A stretch of 64,000 nt of DNA from Hahellaceae bacterium. GTDB taxonomy: Bacteria; Pseudomonadota; Gammaproteobacteria; Pseudomonadales; Oleiphilaceae. Where the stretch lies: contig JACKOD010000002.1 in assembly GCA_024234505.1 (NCBI GenBank), forward strand, positions 248,001-312,000, read 5' to 3'. The position numbers and the translations under genes are program-made. Below, piece after piece: positions 45,001-53,720 of this stretch. The stretch's first letter is position 1, and each line of letters opens with the position of its first letter. Under the pieces are notes generated by a model. That model saw only the letters and a list, made by a program, of their open reading frames with translations. It did not search any database and was not told the DNA's origin.

Positions 45001-45468
45001 GAGTTGGGAGAAAGTCGACAGAAAATTACCGCATTGGAGTCGGCTTTACTCCTCCTTGCTGAGCAATGGTCGACGGCATCTGACTTGCCTGAAAAAGGCG
45101 TCGATTTCGTTCTCGATCCGACGCCACCAGAGACGCTTCTGGCGAACCAGATGACGTCCGCGACAGAAATCCGCGAAGCCATGGTTGAACTGATGCGTAC
45201 CTCGCTCAATCTGTGGGAGCGTTATAGCGGCAAAGGTAAAATCCAGCTTGCCGAAGAAAGCCGTTGTTGGCGTGTCTACGTGGATGGCAGCACGGTGAAA
45301 ACCCGCACCCTGGACAAATACCTCAGTCTGAAAACACTACCGGAAAATCCTCGCTGGCGTCTGGTGACACGCACTGCCAATTTCGTAATGGCGCAATGCG
45401 AATTGCCTGAAGCAGAACGCGGCCATATTCAACGTATGATGGCAGACATTGAGCAGGCGATGAACTGA
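42070..45468 (+). CDS. Hybrid sensor histidine kinase with 7TM-DISM sensor and receiver domain
   Basis: An 1132-residue inner-membrane kinase. After a signal-type helix comes a periplasmic 7TMR-DISMED-like beta domain (about 40-205), seven membrane helices (about 210-410) and the HisKA box SHELRTPLHAISGLAQSIL (His444). The ATPase domain has NLIGNAVKF, DTGIGIP and GTGGLGLMI. A receiver domain follows with its phospho-acceptor in LLDLMMPGM (Asp752). Beyond it lie a coiled coil, a PAS-like region (SDTGLMLLDDALTLCYANA) and a C-terminal domain of about 80 residues I do not recognise (CWRVYVDGSTVKTRTLDKYL). No response regulator is adjacent. Confidence 0.88.
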   Translation: MRFMQRVSWEKMWGWLRFCLYAMAVVSSGHAVGSVIASPGQIDLSQSNWQRGEVYRLDGLWRFYPGVLTTPAKAGDESSSAQPGFMQVPGLWNASPYQLPVNGFATFALRVKVPERLSRVYLAVPDMPSAYRLWVNGKEVAHNGRVGQSEQQEEPAFGPKVVVLAVTGGQLDLHLQVSNYHYKEGGVWHSFRLAGEDGQTALRERPLLLDLYMVGVLSTIGMYLLSVFWLRRQERAALFFGLFCLAVAARALLVGERILYQFDALSWANLQRLEHVLFFICVPLFASFYRALYPAYTHRWPEQLCWGGALIASLLTLILPVALFSQFSLVFQGLILLVLAYVLVTFLRIAVKREAGSTLFGLSLLLLIGATLIDLLATHFVLQSRPSIHWGIIGFVVTLAFALNKRYVHSLNLVEAMSEELRQRNSELESLDAYKDEFLAVTSHELRTPLHAISGLAQSILSQERTELSPALVQNIDLIAASSQRLGNLVNDILDYSAIKHGELTLQRSPVDIRVLAQHVLASLEPLLTGKDVVLSAEIAANVQWVMADANRLQQILFNLIGNAVKFTEEGFVLLKISHPNETVLVEVIDTGIGIPESEQHLLLQPFKQFSQSANKGTGGLGLMITRQLVEQHGSPLWIESKENLGTQVRFRLPPAASEDSGDARPAELEAAGSCEPVGVESTFYNARVQVDDAAWANTSHYRVFVVDDEEINRQLLRTQLQQAGYQTDVFAGGASLLERLNEDQPDVVLLDLMMPGMNGFEVCTRIRERYSDAELPVLMLTARHQKEDIVTALNCGANDYLTKPYQVSELVARVNSQLRVRDSWRQREENRQLQREIDKRKQTEKELQQNQQRLRQLLDLSDTGLMLLDDALTLCYANAKAAALAGGLGVDDAGRRETTSVQPDFTDACVLVLQTCLRDEQADSARIRLEFSGNKPPRNALVHRLQGGDRHFLILVLDEDTSDPNSPLGVIKNLANELGESRQKITALESALLLLAEQWSTASDLPEKGVDFVLDPTPPETLLANQMTSATEIREAMVELMRTSLNLWERYSGKGKIQLAEESRCWRVYVDGSTVKTRTLDKYLSLKTLPENPRWRLVTRTANFVMAQCELPEAERGHIQRMMADIEQAMN

Positions 45469-45992
45469 TTTCCCGCAACAGCCCACCACAGGATGACCCG
45501 AATCCTGTGGAATCGGGAAAACAGGAAGTGTGATGTTTATCTCAAAAAAAGCCTGTTTTGACCTGTTTTGACCCGAAAACGACCCCTTTTTGCACTGCCT
45601 TTATGTGCCGCAGCGGGCAAACTGTGTCTGCGGTTGGCGAGGCGGTGCAGATGATTCAGTGCACTTACCTATGCGTTAACGGCATTTCATAAGCCAGGGA
45701 AGGCAACTCCAACGCGACGAAATCAGGGAAGGGCGCGGAGCGTTCTGGACTAGGGCGCTGATGATGAAAGCAAGGAGGGGCGATTCAGGTAATCGCCCCG
45801 CATTCAAGACAATAAAAATAGACAACAACAAAAACCAAAAAATAATAAAAATTTGCAATGGCTGTGGGATAAGGGAAAAAGAATAACGTCATGGACGGGA
45901 TGATATCCACCTCAGAAAAATAACAATTATTTTTGGTTTTTTTGTTGCCTGAATAACTAAAACAAACGCTAGGCAGACAAAGGAAACGCGCA
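45469..45992. other. 524-bp intergenic region with hairpins, no gene seen
   Basis: The region holds a 9-bp hairpin (CCACAGGAT at 45486-45494 with 45502-45510) that may close the kinase transcript, although no T run follows. It also has a duplicated CCTGTTTTGA (45552-45571) and a second perfect 9-bp hairpin (GGGGCGATT at 45777-45785 with 45791-45799, loop CAGGT). The rest is A/T-rich upstream sequence of the SGNH hydrolase gene. I see no open frame with a ribosome-binding site and no known riboswitch. Confidence 0.55.
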
Positions 45993-47006
45993 ATGAAAAC
46001 AACAAAACTCTTTGCCACATTGGCCTTTTCGGCTTGTGCATCATTTGCACAAGCCGATTTTAGTGAAATTTATGTATTTGGTGACAGTCTTTCCGATATC
46101 GGTAACCTGAAAGCCGTCACGCAAGATCCGGCCATTCCTGAGCGCTTTACCAATGGCCCTGTTGCGGTCGAAGTCCTCGCGGCCGGATTAGGCCATTCCC
46201 TCACGGCGTCTTACCATTTGCTTCCTCCTGCACTGACGGGCGGAGTGTACGGCAACAACTATGCAATTGCCGGTGCCAAAGCCATTGATGAAGATGGAAA
46301 CGAAGCCACCCCCGATATTAACCTGCCGACTCAGGTCAATGCGTTCTTGCAAATACATGGCGGCATGGCACCGGAAGATGCCTTGTATGTGGTTTTGATC
46401 GGCGGAAATGATATTCGTGGTGCACGTGATGTGCGAGCCAGTGCGGCCCATGCCGACAGCCCTGTCGAGCGCGAAGCCATCAGAAAAGCCGCAAACGATC
46501 TGATTGCCCAAGCCGTGGATGCCGAGCAGGCGCAAATCGAGAAATTAATCGGTGCGGGAGCGCGCCATGTCATGGTGTTAAACGCGCCTGATATTGGAGC
46601 CATTCCTGAATCAGACCTGATTGCATTACAGGCAGGGCAGACCGCCGAAACTCGTGCACAGGCACGCAAAGCCGAGCGCCTTCCGGCGATCGCAACCAAA
46701 CTTTCTGCCAAATATAACCGCCAACTGGCGCGTAAACTGGCCCGCACGGAACATCGTACCGGTGTGGATATTATCGAGTTCGACTTGTTTGGGTTCCTGA
46801 CGTCACAAATCGATGATGCTGAAGACTTCGGCTATACCAATACCGACGATGCCTGTATCTATGTGTTCTCGCAGGGGGGCACGGTGAATCCGGAATGTAG
46901 TGATTTTCCGGTCGCAACCGGCTTCCTGTTCTGGGATGAGATTCATCCTACCGCCGCAGCGCATCAGCGCGCCGGTCAGGCCGTGTTGAGTACCCTGGCA
47001 CAATAG
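45993..47006 (+). CDS. Secreted SGNH/GDSL hydrolase
   Basis: A 337-residue secreted lipase/esterase-type enzyme. The signal peptide ends near FAQA (about residue 21). The four SGNH blocks are present: GDSLSDIGN with the nucleophile serine, the glycine block around GGVYGNNYAIAGAKA, GGND in VLIGGNDIRGA and the Asp-His pair in DEIHPTAAAH. The substrate could be lipid, acyl ester or polysaccharide ester. AAAGGAAA lies upstream of the ATG. The gene stands alone. Confidence 0.88.
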   Translation: MKTTKLFATLAFSACASFAQADFSEIYVFGDSLSDIGNLKAVTQDPAIPERFTNGPVAVEVLAAGLGHSLTASYHLLPPALTGGVYGNNYAIAGAKAIDEDGNEATPDINLPTQVNAFLQIHGGMAPEDALYVVLIGGNDIRGARDVRASAAHADSPVEREAIRKAANDLIAQAVDAEQAQIEKLIGAGARHVMVLNAPDIGAIPESDLIALQAGQTAETRAQARKAERLPAIATKLSAKYNRQLARKLARTEHRTGVDIIEFDLFGFLTSQIDDAEDFGYTNTDDACIYVFSQGGTVNPECSDFPVATGFLFWDEIHPTAAAHQRAGQAVLSTLAQ

Positions 47007-47067
47007 CTATCAGCGGGCAGGCACCCGGTTCCTTCCAGGGGGAGTCCGGGGCTTGATAACCTGCAGT

Positions 47068-48744
47068 TTAAAGCAGTGCAGTATAGTGTGTGGGGGCCTG
47101 TCGCTCGGTGCTGTTTTCAATCACCTTACCCATCCGCAGCAGTAATGACTCATCCCATGGACGGCCAATGAGTTGCACCCCGATGGGCAACCCTGCCGCA
47201 TCGTAACCCGCAGGTACCGAAAGGGCCGGCAGACCGGTTAAATTCCCCGACGTCACAAATCGCATTAGTTCGCTCAGAATGGTCAGGTTGGATTCGCCCT
47301 GGGGCTGCGCCGCCTGATTGATTTTAGGTGCCGTGACGGCCGTGGTGGGCGTCACAATAACATCCACTTCTTCAAAGGCTTGAATAAAGCTTTCAATGGC
47401 GAGGGTGCGGACTTGCTGCGCCTTGACATAGTCGCGCGCAGAAAACGTACCGGCTAGCGCCAGTGTTAAACGCACATCATTGCCAAAGCGGGATTTATCG
47501 GCTTCGTATTCGGCGTCTACCGCGGTGAGCATTTCACTGGCAATCGTCACAGCATGGGCAATCCGCTGCAGGTTCAGGTGCTCGATCACAATTTCCTTGC
47601 GTGTTGCGCCGGCGGCTTCCAGATGCGCAATGGCCTCATAGCAACGGGCGACCACTTCGGCATCGGCATGTTCAAACCAAGGGGTATAGATACCGATGGT
47701 CAGGCCTTTCAGGTCAGATTTCTGATAGTTGTTGAGATGTACCGGGGGCTGGATCAGCGAGTTCGGATCACGCGGATCGGGGCCGGCGGTTAGTTGATAC
47801 ACCATGGCAACATCATCAACACAACTGCCGATGGGGCCGACATGTGCCACACTCCAGCAGAGTGGAGCTGCGCCAAACTCGCTGACCCGACTCCAGGTGG
47901 GTTTGAGACCGACCAGTCCGCAGAGGGCGGCGGGTATCCGAATCGAGCCCCCGCCATCGGCACCGATGGCGACCGGACACAAGCCTGCCGCCACCGCTGC
48001 CGCCGAGCCACTGGACGAACCGCCACTATGATGGTCTATATGATATGGGTTGCGGCATACGCCAAAGTGAGGGTTCGCTCCGCTCACCCCCATTCCGATT
48101 TCGTGCATATTCGCCTTGCCGATAATAATGGCCCCGGCTTCTTTCAGGCGGGCGACCACCGTTGCATCCTCTTCAGCTGACTGGTTCTGACCGTAGACCT
48201 GAGTGCCCACCGACGTGGCGTAGGGAACGCAGTCCAGTTCGTCTTTGATGGCGACCGGAATTCCGTCCAGCCAGCTCAGGGATTTGCCTTCCCAGAGGCG
48301 TTCGGTTGCACGACTCGCCTGCTGACGAATATCCTGTTCATTGAAATTGATGATCGCTCGCAGCGGTTTTTGGCCTTCGTTAGCGCGCTGAATGGCAAAA
48401 ATAAGTTTCTCTGCGATGGCATTAGGGGTGGCCGTTCCTTCCCGATAAGCCCGCGCCAAATCAGACACGCTGGTAAACGGACTGCGTGCCGAGGGGGAAG
48501 GCTGGAAAAGGCTAAGATCCGGTACCGACCAGTCCGCGTCTGCGATGCATTCGGTGCCGAATTTTGGAAAAGGTGTCGGTGCGGTGGTCAGTACGGCCTG
48601 TTGGAGTAACGGCAAGCCCGCTTCTTTATTGAGCGGATGCTGCAAGAACCGGCGCGCGTAGTTGTTCTCCAACAGGCTCACCATGGATCTGAGTGTCATT
48701 CCCGCCAACCGGGGCACCCGGAGGCTTTTTAAATCATAGGACAT
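47068..48744 (-). CDS. Amidase signature family enzyme
   Basis: A 558-residue amidase. The Ser-cisSer-Lys triad is complete: the lysine in DGIPVAIKDELD, the cis-serine in SGGSSSGSAAAVAAG and the nucleophile serine in GADGGGSIRIPAALCG. It is longer than GatA, and no gatB or gatC is adjacent, so a role in tRNA amidation is unlikely; hydrolysis of an amide or amide-like small molecule is more probable. The substrate is unknown. It has a weak ribosome-binding site. Confidence 0.88.
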   Translation of the reverse strand: MSYDLKSLRVPRLAGMTLRSMVSLLENNYARRFLQHPLNKEAGLPLLQQAVLTTAPTPFPKFGTECIADADWSVPDLSLFQPSPSARSPFTSVSDLARAYREGTATPNAIAEKLIFAIQRANEGQKPLRAIINFNEQDIRQQASRATERLWEGKSLSWLDGIPVAIKDELDCVPYATSVGTQVYGQNQSAEEDATVVARLKEAGAIIIGKANMHEIGMGVSGANPHFGVCRNPYHIDHHSGGSSSGSAAAVAAGLCPVAIGADGGGSIRIPAALCGLVGLKPTWSRVSEFGAAPLCWSVAHVGPIGSCVDDVAMVYQLTAGPDPRDPNSLIQPPVHLNNYQKSDLKGLTIGIYTPWFEHADAEVVARCYEAIAHLEAAGATRKEIVIEHLNLQRIAHAVTIASEMLTAVDAEYEADKSRFGNDVRLTLALAGTFSARDYVKAQQVRTLAIESFIQAFEEVDVIVTPTTAVTAPKINQAAQPQGESNLTILSELMRFVTSGNLTGLPALSVPAGYDAAGLPIGVQLIGRPWDESLLLRMGKVIENSTERQAPTHYTALL

Positions 48745-49274
48745 AAGCGTTCTGACTCGCTGTTTTAATCTCGTTCGGCACGATGCTCGAAAAAATTACT
48801 TTTCCTGTCGCCTCTATCCGGAGGATTCAGCCAGTGCTCGTTCGCGCCTGACCCTACACAACCAACCGGACAAAAAAGAAACGCCAGGGAAAGTTCGTTA
48901 CTCTGTGAAAACCTGTGCAGGTCGTTACAAATTCTGCATGGACGACGACCTGTCTAATTTGTTCCAATGACGTATAGGTACGGAAACTTGCTGCCAATGA
49001 TTCAGCGATCACTCACAGGCGAACGGATAAGGCAAACCCGAAGGTTGTATCCTCCTGTAACAAACGCGCATAGGTAACACAAAGCGCGTATAGCTAACAT
49101 GCGTATTGGTAACAAGAGCGTGTGTAACAAAGAGCATAGAAGTATATGTGCTGCTTGTGAAATGAGCATTGATCAAAATGACCAGTTGATCATTTATTTT
49201 GGTGTCACTATGAAAGATAGCAACAACCGCCTTTTCGGGAATCGGTGTAAAAATAGCGTGATAGGAGATCGTGC
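48745..49274. other. 530-bp divergent intergenic region, no gene seen
   Basis: This divergent spacer between the amidase and protease genes contains an 8-bp hairpin (CAGGTCGT at 48918-48925 with 48945-48952) and the imperfect repeats described separately at 49053-49133. It also has paired TGATCA palindromes at 49170-49175 and 49187-49192 in an A/T-rich stretch that could be a promoter or regulator site. No convincing short gene was found. Confidence 0.5.
49053..49133. repeat. 16-18-bp imperfect tandem repeat upstream of the protease gene
   Basis: Blocks at 49066-49083, 49084-49100, 49101-49117 and 49118-49133 follow GCGTATAGGTAACACAA with drift, preceded by a partial CTGTAACAAAC. GTAAC or CTAAC recurs every 16-18 bases. 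The repeats lie about 140-220 bases before the protease start. Confidence 0.65.
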
Positions 49275-51956
49275 GTGAATAGAAAGACAAACCTGGGCCG
49301 GAACACCTTAGGCATCGCAGGCATTCTGATGTTGTTGTCGGCATGTGGAGGCGGCGGGTCGAGCGGTGGTGAGGCCGCTGTGGTGCCCACATTTACCGTG
49401 TCCGGAACCATCAGTATTCCGGCAGGCTCAGTGATGGATAGCGATACCTCGGATGAGGCTAATTCTCTATCGAATAACTCGATTCTGGAAGCACAGCCTT
49501 TGCCTAACCCGGCGTTTGTTGCAGGCTATATCAGCCGTTCAGCTGGCATTTTAAGAATAGATGAACAGTTCAACTATGAATTTAAACGCGATACCGACGA
49601 TTTCTATCGGGTCAGCCTGACGCAGGGACAAGCGATTCGTCTGTATCACATTGAGGCGCTGGAGGATTCCGCCAATACCTTTTTTACCGCGTCACTCTCA
49701 CTCTTTGACAGCCAGGGCGTACAGATTGGCAGCCCGGTGACGAGCAGTGATCGCATCAAGTCGGTTACCGCACCTGCCACCGGCACCTATGTTGTTAAAG
49801 TCTCTGCCGGAGGCTCGAAAGCCCTGTATCAGCTCGTGGTTGGATTTGCAGAATCTCAGGCAGCGATGCTGGAAGCGGAATTCGTGCCGGATGAAGTCAT
49901 TGTCCAGCTGGTTGATGATGAGCCCGGTCAGCGCACCAGCTCACAACATGCCGCCCGCACCGCGCTGGCGATGTCAGGGTTTCGTGCTCAGGGGATGTTA
50001 CCCAAACGTCAGAATCACTCGCAATGGTTAATGGATACCACCTCTTTTCAACTTCCGGATGCTGAACCCGCGTTGAAGCAATGGCGCGCGGTTCGTCGCA
50101 CTACCGGTGACGCCGAACAACAACGCCAGACCCGGAAAATGCGTACCCTGCTGGCGCTGGAATGGTTAAATATGCAGCCTGCGGTGGCTCAGGCGCATCC
50201 CAATTACCTGCGCCATACGATGTATGTTCCCAATGATCCGCAATATGCGCGACAGTGGCATTTGCCGTTGATGTCACTGGAAAATGCGTGGGACGATATT
50301 CGCGGGCTGTCCATGACCCCGGTTAACGTTGCCGTCATCGACACGGGGATTCGTGTCAGCCATGAAGATATCGCCAGCGCATTACTGGGCGGGTACGATT
50401 TTATCGACAACGACACCAATCCGACCGATCCCGGCGAAGGCACAGGAAGTAAAGTTTTTCACGGCACCCATGTGGCCGGAACCATCGGTGCCTTGGCAGA
50501 CAACCAGATTGGCGTGGCCAGTGTAGCAGGGCTCCCGGATAAAGACGGGCGGCGTTGGCTCAAGGTGATTCCGCTGCGGGTACTCGACGCCGAGGGTGGC
50601 GGAACGGATTTCGATATTGGAGCCGCTATTCGATTGGCCAGCAGCGGTAGTGGCACCGATCCGGATACTGGTCAGGCGATCACCTTGTCCGGCAAAGCCA
50701 GGGTCATCAATCTGAGTCTGGGGGGCACCGGGGCCTGTGGTTCGCTGGAATCAGCCATTGAGTTTGCCCGGGCACAGGGCGCGGTGGTGGTGGCTGCGGC
50801 AGGAAACGAAAATAGCTCCATCAAGAATTTTCCGGCGGCCTGTCCGGGTGTCATCTCTGTGAGTGCCGTTGGCCAGACTAAATTACGTGCTCCCTATTCA
50901 AATTTTGCCGCTTCGCTCAGCGACAACTGGATCGACGTTGCGGCCCCCGGAGGAAACTCACAGCAGGATGTTGACGCGGACGGTTTTGCCGATGGCATTC
51001 TCAGTCTCGGCCGTGAGACGAATGGCTATTTACGACTCGAAGGCACGTCTATGGCAGCTCCTCACGTATCAGGGGTGATGGCGTTGATGCTGGGCGTGAA
51101 CCCTACACTAACACCTGCCCAGATTGACGGTATGTTAAGTGACGGCAGTCTGACACAGGATTTGGGAGACGCGGGCGTGGATCGCTTCTATGGCAATGGC
51201 CTGCTGGATGCCTTCAAGTCAGTACGCAGTGCCGCCAGCAGAAGTATTCCGGCAACGCTGATCACGTCAACCTCGGCTCTGAGCTTTGATGCGGACGACA
51301 GTCAGAAAAATCTGGAACTCAGTAACGGGGGAACAGAGGCGTTCAGCATCACCTCTGTTGTTTCCAGCGAACCCTGGCTGGAGGCGGTAGCTACGAGTGT
51401 GGATACCAATGGACTGGGAACCTATCGTGTCCGGGTGGACAGAAGCATGCTTAGCCCCGGGCTCTATTCGGCCACCTTAACTGTGAACAGTTCATTACCA
51501 GAAGCCGGAATCATTAAAGTCAGCCTGCAGGTGGTCGACACCAGTTCGCTCAGCAATGCGGGCAGGCACTACATCTTGCTGGTCAGTAAACACAGCGACG
51601 GAACGTTCGAAACGGCTAACGAAACCTTTGCCGATCCTGTCAACGGAACCTATCAATGGTCGTTGGCAGAAGTCAAAGCGGGTGAATACTATCTGGTAGC
51701 GGGCACAGATATAGATAATGACGGCTTTATCTGTCACGACGGAGAGTTCTGTGCAGAGTACCCGGTGGTGGGCGGTGTTTCCCCGATTAACGTCAGCGGA
51801 GCGACCTCAGGGCTTTCAATGTCTACGGTATACATGTTCGCTCAAACCATCGGCAACCCGTCAGCGACAGCGAGAGAGAGTGCTCCAAAGAATGCTACAA
51901 TTAATGCAATAAATCACGAATCAAAAAGAGCCGCAGGGTGGCGACGCAAGAACTGA
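49275..51956 (+). CDS. Subtilisin-like S8 serine protease, lipoprotein
   Basis: An 893-residue exported protease. The N-terminus has a lipobox (LLSACGGGG), so the protein is lipid-anchored. A pre-peptidase-like beta domain (about 75-195) and a propeptide-like region (DEVIVQLVDD) precede the S8 catalytic domain. The triad is clear: Asp356 in VIDTGIRVSHED, His396 in FHGTHVAGTIG and Ser592 in GTSMAAPHVSG. After the protease come a beta-sandwich region (residues about 660-755, BACON/Ig-like) and a final calcium-loop-like TDIDNDGFICHDGE segment. The GTG start is seven bases after AGGAG. It probably degrades extracellular protein. Confidence 0.9.
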   Translation: MNRKTNLGRNTLGIAGILMLLSACGGGGSSGGEAAVVPTFTVSGTISIPAGSVMDSDTSDEANSLSNNSILEAQPLPNPAFVAGYISRSAGILRIDEQFNYEFKRDTDDFYRVSLTQGQAIRLYHIEALEDSANTFFTASLSLFDSQGVQIGSPVTSSDRIKSVTAPATGTYVVKVSAGGSKALYQLVVGFAESQAAMLEAEFVPDEVIVQLVDDEPGQRTSSQHAARTALAMSGFRAQGMLPKRQNHSQWLMDTTSFQLPDAEPALKQWRAVRRTTGDAEQQRQTRKMRTLLALEWLNMQPAVAQAHPNYLRHTMYVPNDPQYARQWHLPLMSLENAWDDIRGLSMTPVNVAVIDTGIRVSHEDIASALLGGYDFIDNDTNPTDPGEGTGSKVFHGTHVAGTIGALADNQIGVASVAGLPDKDGRRWLKVIPLRVLDAEGGGTDFDIGAAIRLASSGSGTDPDTGQAITLSGKARVINLSLGGTGACGSLESAIEFARAQGAVVVAAAGNENSSIKNFPAACPGVISVSAVGQTKLRAPYSNFAASLSDNWIDVAAPGGNSQQDVDADGFADGILSLGRETNGYLRLEGTSMAAPHVSGVMALMLGVNPTLTPAQIDGMLSDGSLTQDLGDAGVDRFYGNGLLDAFKSVRSAASRSIPATLITSTSALSFDADDSQKNLELSNGGTEAFSITSVVSSEPWLEAVATSVDTNGLGTYRVRVDRSMLSPGLYSATLTVNSSLPEAGIIKVSLQVVDTSSLSNAGRHYILLVSKHSDGTFETANETFADPVNGTYQWSLAEVKAGEYYLVAGTDIDNDGFICHDGEFCAEYPVVGGVSPINVSGATSGLSMSTVYMFAQTIGNPSATARESAPKNATINAINHESKRAAGWRRKN

Positions 51957-52050
51957 AACAGAGCATCTGCAAAAATGTAAGATAACACCTGTTTCTTTTA
52001 TAAAACTCGGTTAAGCTATGCGCCGAAAAAATGATATATAGGAATTCACA

Positions 52051-53169
52051 ATGAAAAAACCACCCATTATCTGGCTAAACGTCACGGTATTCAGCCTGAC
52101 CTCGTTGTTTGCACTCATCGGGGTGCCATGGTACGGCGTGGTTTTTGGCTATGATATCTGGCATGTTGTGGCTACCGTGCTGTGTATCGGTTACTGCGGT
52201 ATGTCCATTACGGCGGGCTATCACCGTTTGTGGGCACACCATGCTTACGAAACCAACAAATTTGTGCGTATTGTGCTGGCATTGGGCGGCGCATTCGCGC
52301 TGCAGAACAGTGCATTGCACTGGTCGTCAGACCATCGTGTGCATCACAAGCATGTCGACGACAACGATAAAGATCCCTATTCAGCTAAAAAAGGCTTCTG
52401 GTATTCCCACATGGGCTGGATGCTCCGCGAATATCAGGCCAGCCGCTACACCGACTACTCCAACGTTCCCGATTTACAGCGCGACCCTGTGGTTATGTGG
52501 CAACACAAGCACTATCTGGCGCTGACCATCATCACCAACTTCGGAATTCCGCTGCTGATTGGTATTATTCATGGCGACGTGATTGGTATGTGTCTCACCG
52601 CCGGCTTTTTGCGTCTGGTGATCTCGCATCACGTCACTTTCTTTATCAACTCCTGGGCACACATGTGGGGTGCACAGCCTTATAGCGACCAGAACACCGC
52701 GAAAGATAATGCGTTGCTGGCTTACTTCACCTTTGGTGAGGGCTATCATAATTATCACCACTGCTTCCAGTTTGATTATCGCAATGGCATCCGCTGGTGG
52801 CATTTTGATCCTACCAAGTGGTTTATCTACGGCATGAGTAAAGTAGGTATGGCCACCAACCTGCGTCGCGTACGTGAAGACCGCATTGAGCGTGCACGCG
52901 CAGAAATGACCCTGAAACGAGCTCAGGGGCGGGTACAACTGTTGCCGAATGCTGAAGAAATGCTGCACAAGCTTCAGTTGGAATACGAAAACTTTGTCAC
53001 CCAGCTGAATGAGTATTACGAAGCCAAAAAGCAATGGTTCGAAGTGAAGCGTGACGAAGTCATTGCCAGCTATGAAAAATCCGAAGCCATGCAGCGCTAT
53101 AAAGACCTGAAAGCGCAGTTGGCCGAGCAGCGTGAACGCTGGCACACCTTTACGGCACAGTATGCCTGA
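52051..53169 (+). CDS. Membrane fatty acid (Delta9-type acyl) desaturase with coiled-coil C-terminus
   Basis: A 372-residue membrane di-iron desaturase with the three histidine boxes: HRLWAHH, HRVHHKH and HNYHH (in GEGYHNYHHCF). Two pairs of membrane helices place it with OLE1/DesC-type acyl desaturases that introduce a Delta9 double bond. About 100 residues at the C-terminus form a charged coiled coil (KRAQGRVQLL to EQRERWHTF) instead of the cytochrome b5 domain of eukaryotic enzymes. AGGA is placed seven bases before the ATG. The PrcB-like lipoprotein gene overlaps its last eight bases. Confidence 0.9.
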   Translation: MKKPPIIWLNVTVFSLTSLFALIGVPWYGVVFGYDIWHVVATVLCIGYCGMSITAGYHRLWAHHAYETNKFVRIVLALGGAFALQNSALHWSSDHRVHHKHVDDNDKDPYSAKKGFWYSHMGWMLREYQASRYTDYSNVPDLQRDPVVMWQHKHYLALTIITNFGIPLLIGIIHGDVIGMCLTAGFLRLVISHHVTFFINSWAHMWGAQPYSDQNTAKDNALLAYFTFGEGYHNYHHCFQFDYRNGIRWWHFDPTKWFIYGMSKVGMATNLRRVREDRIERARAEMTLKRAQGRVQLLPNAEEMLHKLQLEYENFVTQLNEYYEAKKQWFEVKRDEVIASYEKSEAMQRYKDLKAQLAEQRERWHTFTAQYA

Positions 53170-53707
53170 ACGGATTGACGCATCTAAGCAACGATCACCT
53201 TACGCCCGGCTCATGCCGGGCGTTGTGCTGATTGTTGCCCTGAGCGGGTGTGTTACGGCGGGGCCGACAGCGCCCCCCGAAAGATTGGTTAGCGCAGAAA
53301 CGCTGGCCGCGAATGCCTACTGCGGTACACATGAGCCCCAACCCGATGCCCGGCGAATCGTCTCCCGCGATGCCTGGCTCGAACATTACGACGCCGTGTT
53401 ACAGCCCCATATTCCGCTTGACCAACAGGCCGACTTTAAACAAGGGGAAGTGCTCTGGATTGCCGCAGGCAGGCGTCCCACGGCGGGCTATCAGCTCCTG
53501 CTGGATCAGGTTTCTGTAGAACCGGAAGGATTAGTGATTCAGATAAAAGAGCAACGTCCTCGACAAGGGGCCATGGTCGCACAAGTCATCACCAGCCCTT
53601 GTTTGCTGTTACAGATCCGCGGTGCCCGACAGCTGCCAATCGAAATTCGTGGCGCTCTGCCAGGATTGCCGCTGGTTTTAGCGCCTCAGCCTTCTACTGA
53701 TCAGTAA
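53162..53707 (+). CDS. PrcB-like (protease complex subunit) lipoprotein
   Basis: A 181-residue lipoprotein. The lipobox LSGC lies about 25 residues in, and the C-terminal half contains a PrcB-type domain (GEVLWIAAGRRPTAGYQLLL, then QVITSPCLLLQIRG). PrcB domains were named for a protease-complex subunit of oral spirochetes; the role in proteobacteria is unknown. The start at 53162 overlaps the desaturase stop. An ATG at 53213 would give a shorter signal (MPGVVLIVALSGC), and a GTG at 53132 a longer one. Confidence 0.7.
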   Translation: MPERIDASKQRSPYARLMPGVVLIVALSGCVTAGPTAPPERLVSAETLAANAYCGTHEPQPDARRIVSRDAWLEHYDAVLQPHIPLDQQADFKQGEVLWIAAGRRPTAGYQLLLDQVSVEPEGLVIQIKEQRPRQGAMVAQVITSPCLLLQIRGARQLPIEIRGALPGLPLVLAPQPSTDQ

Positions 53708-53720
53708 GACACTTCACGGT

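Noticed and set aside
45600..45800. Possible c-di-GMP (GEMM) riboswitch before the SGNH gene
   Set aside because: A short GGGCAAAC match exists, but the rest of the conserved core and pairing is absent.
47068..48744. GatA subunit of the tRNA amidotransferase
   Set aside because: It is longer than GatA and no gatB or gatC is adjacent; it is better called a general amidase.
49009..49392. 127-codon minus-strand frame across the protease start
   Set aside because: It overlaps the lipobox region of the protease and the repeat block and has no ribosome-binding site or homology pattern.
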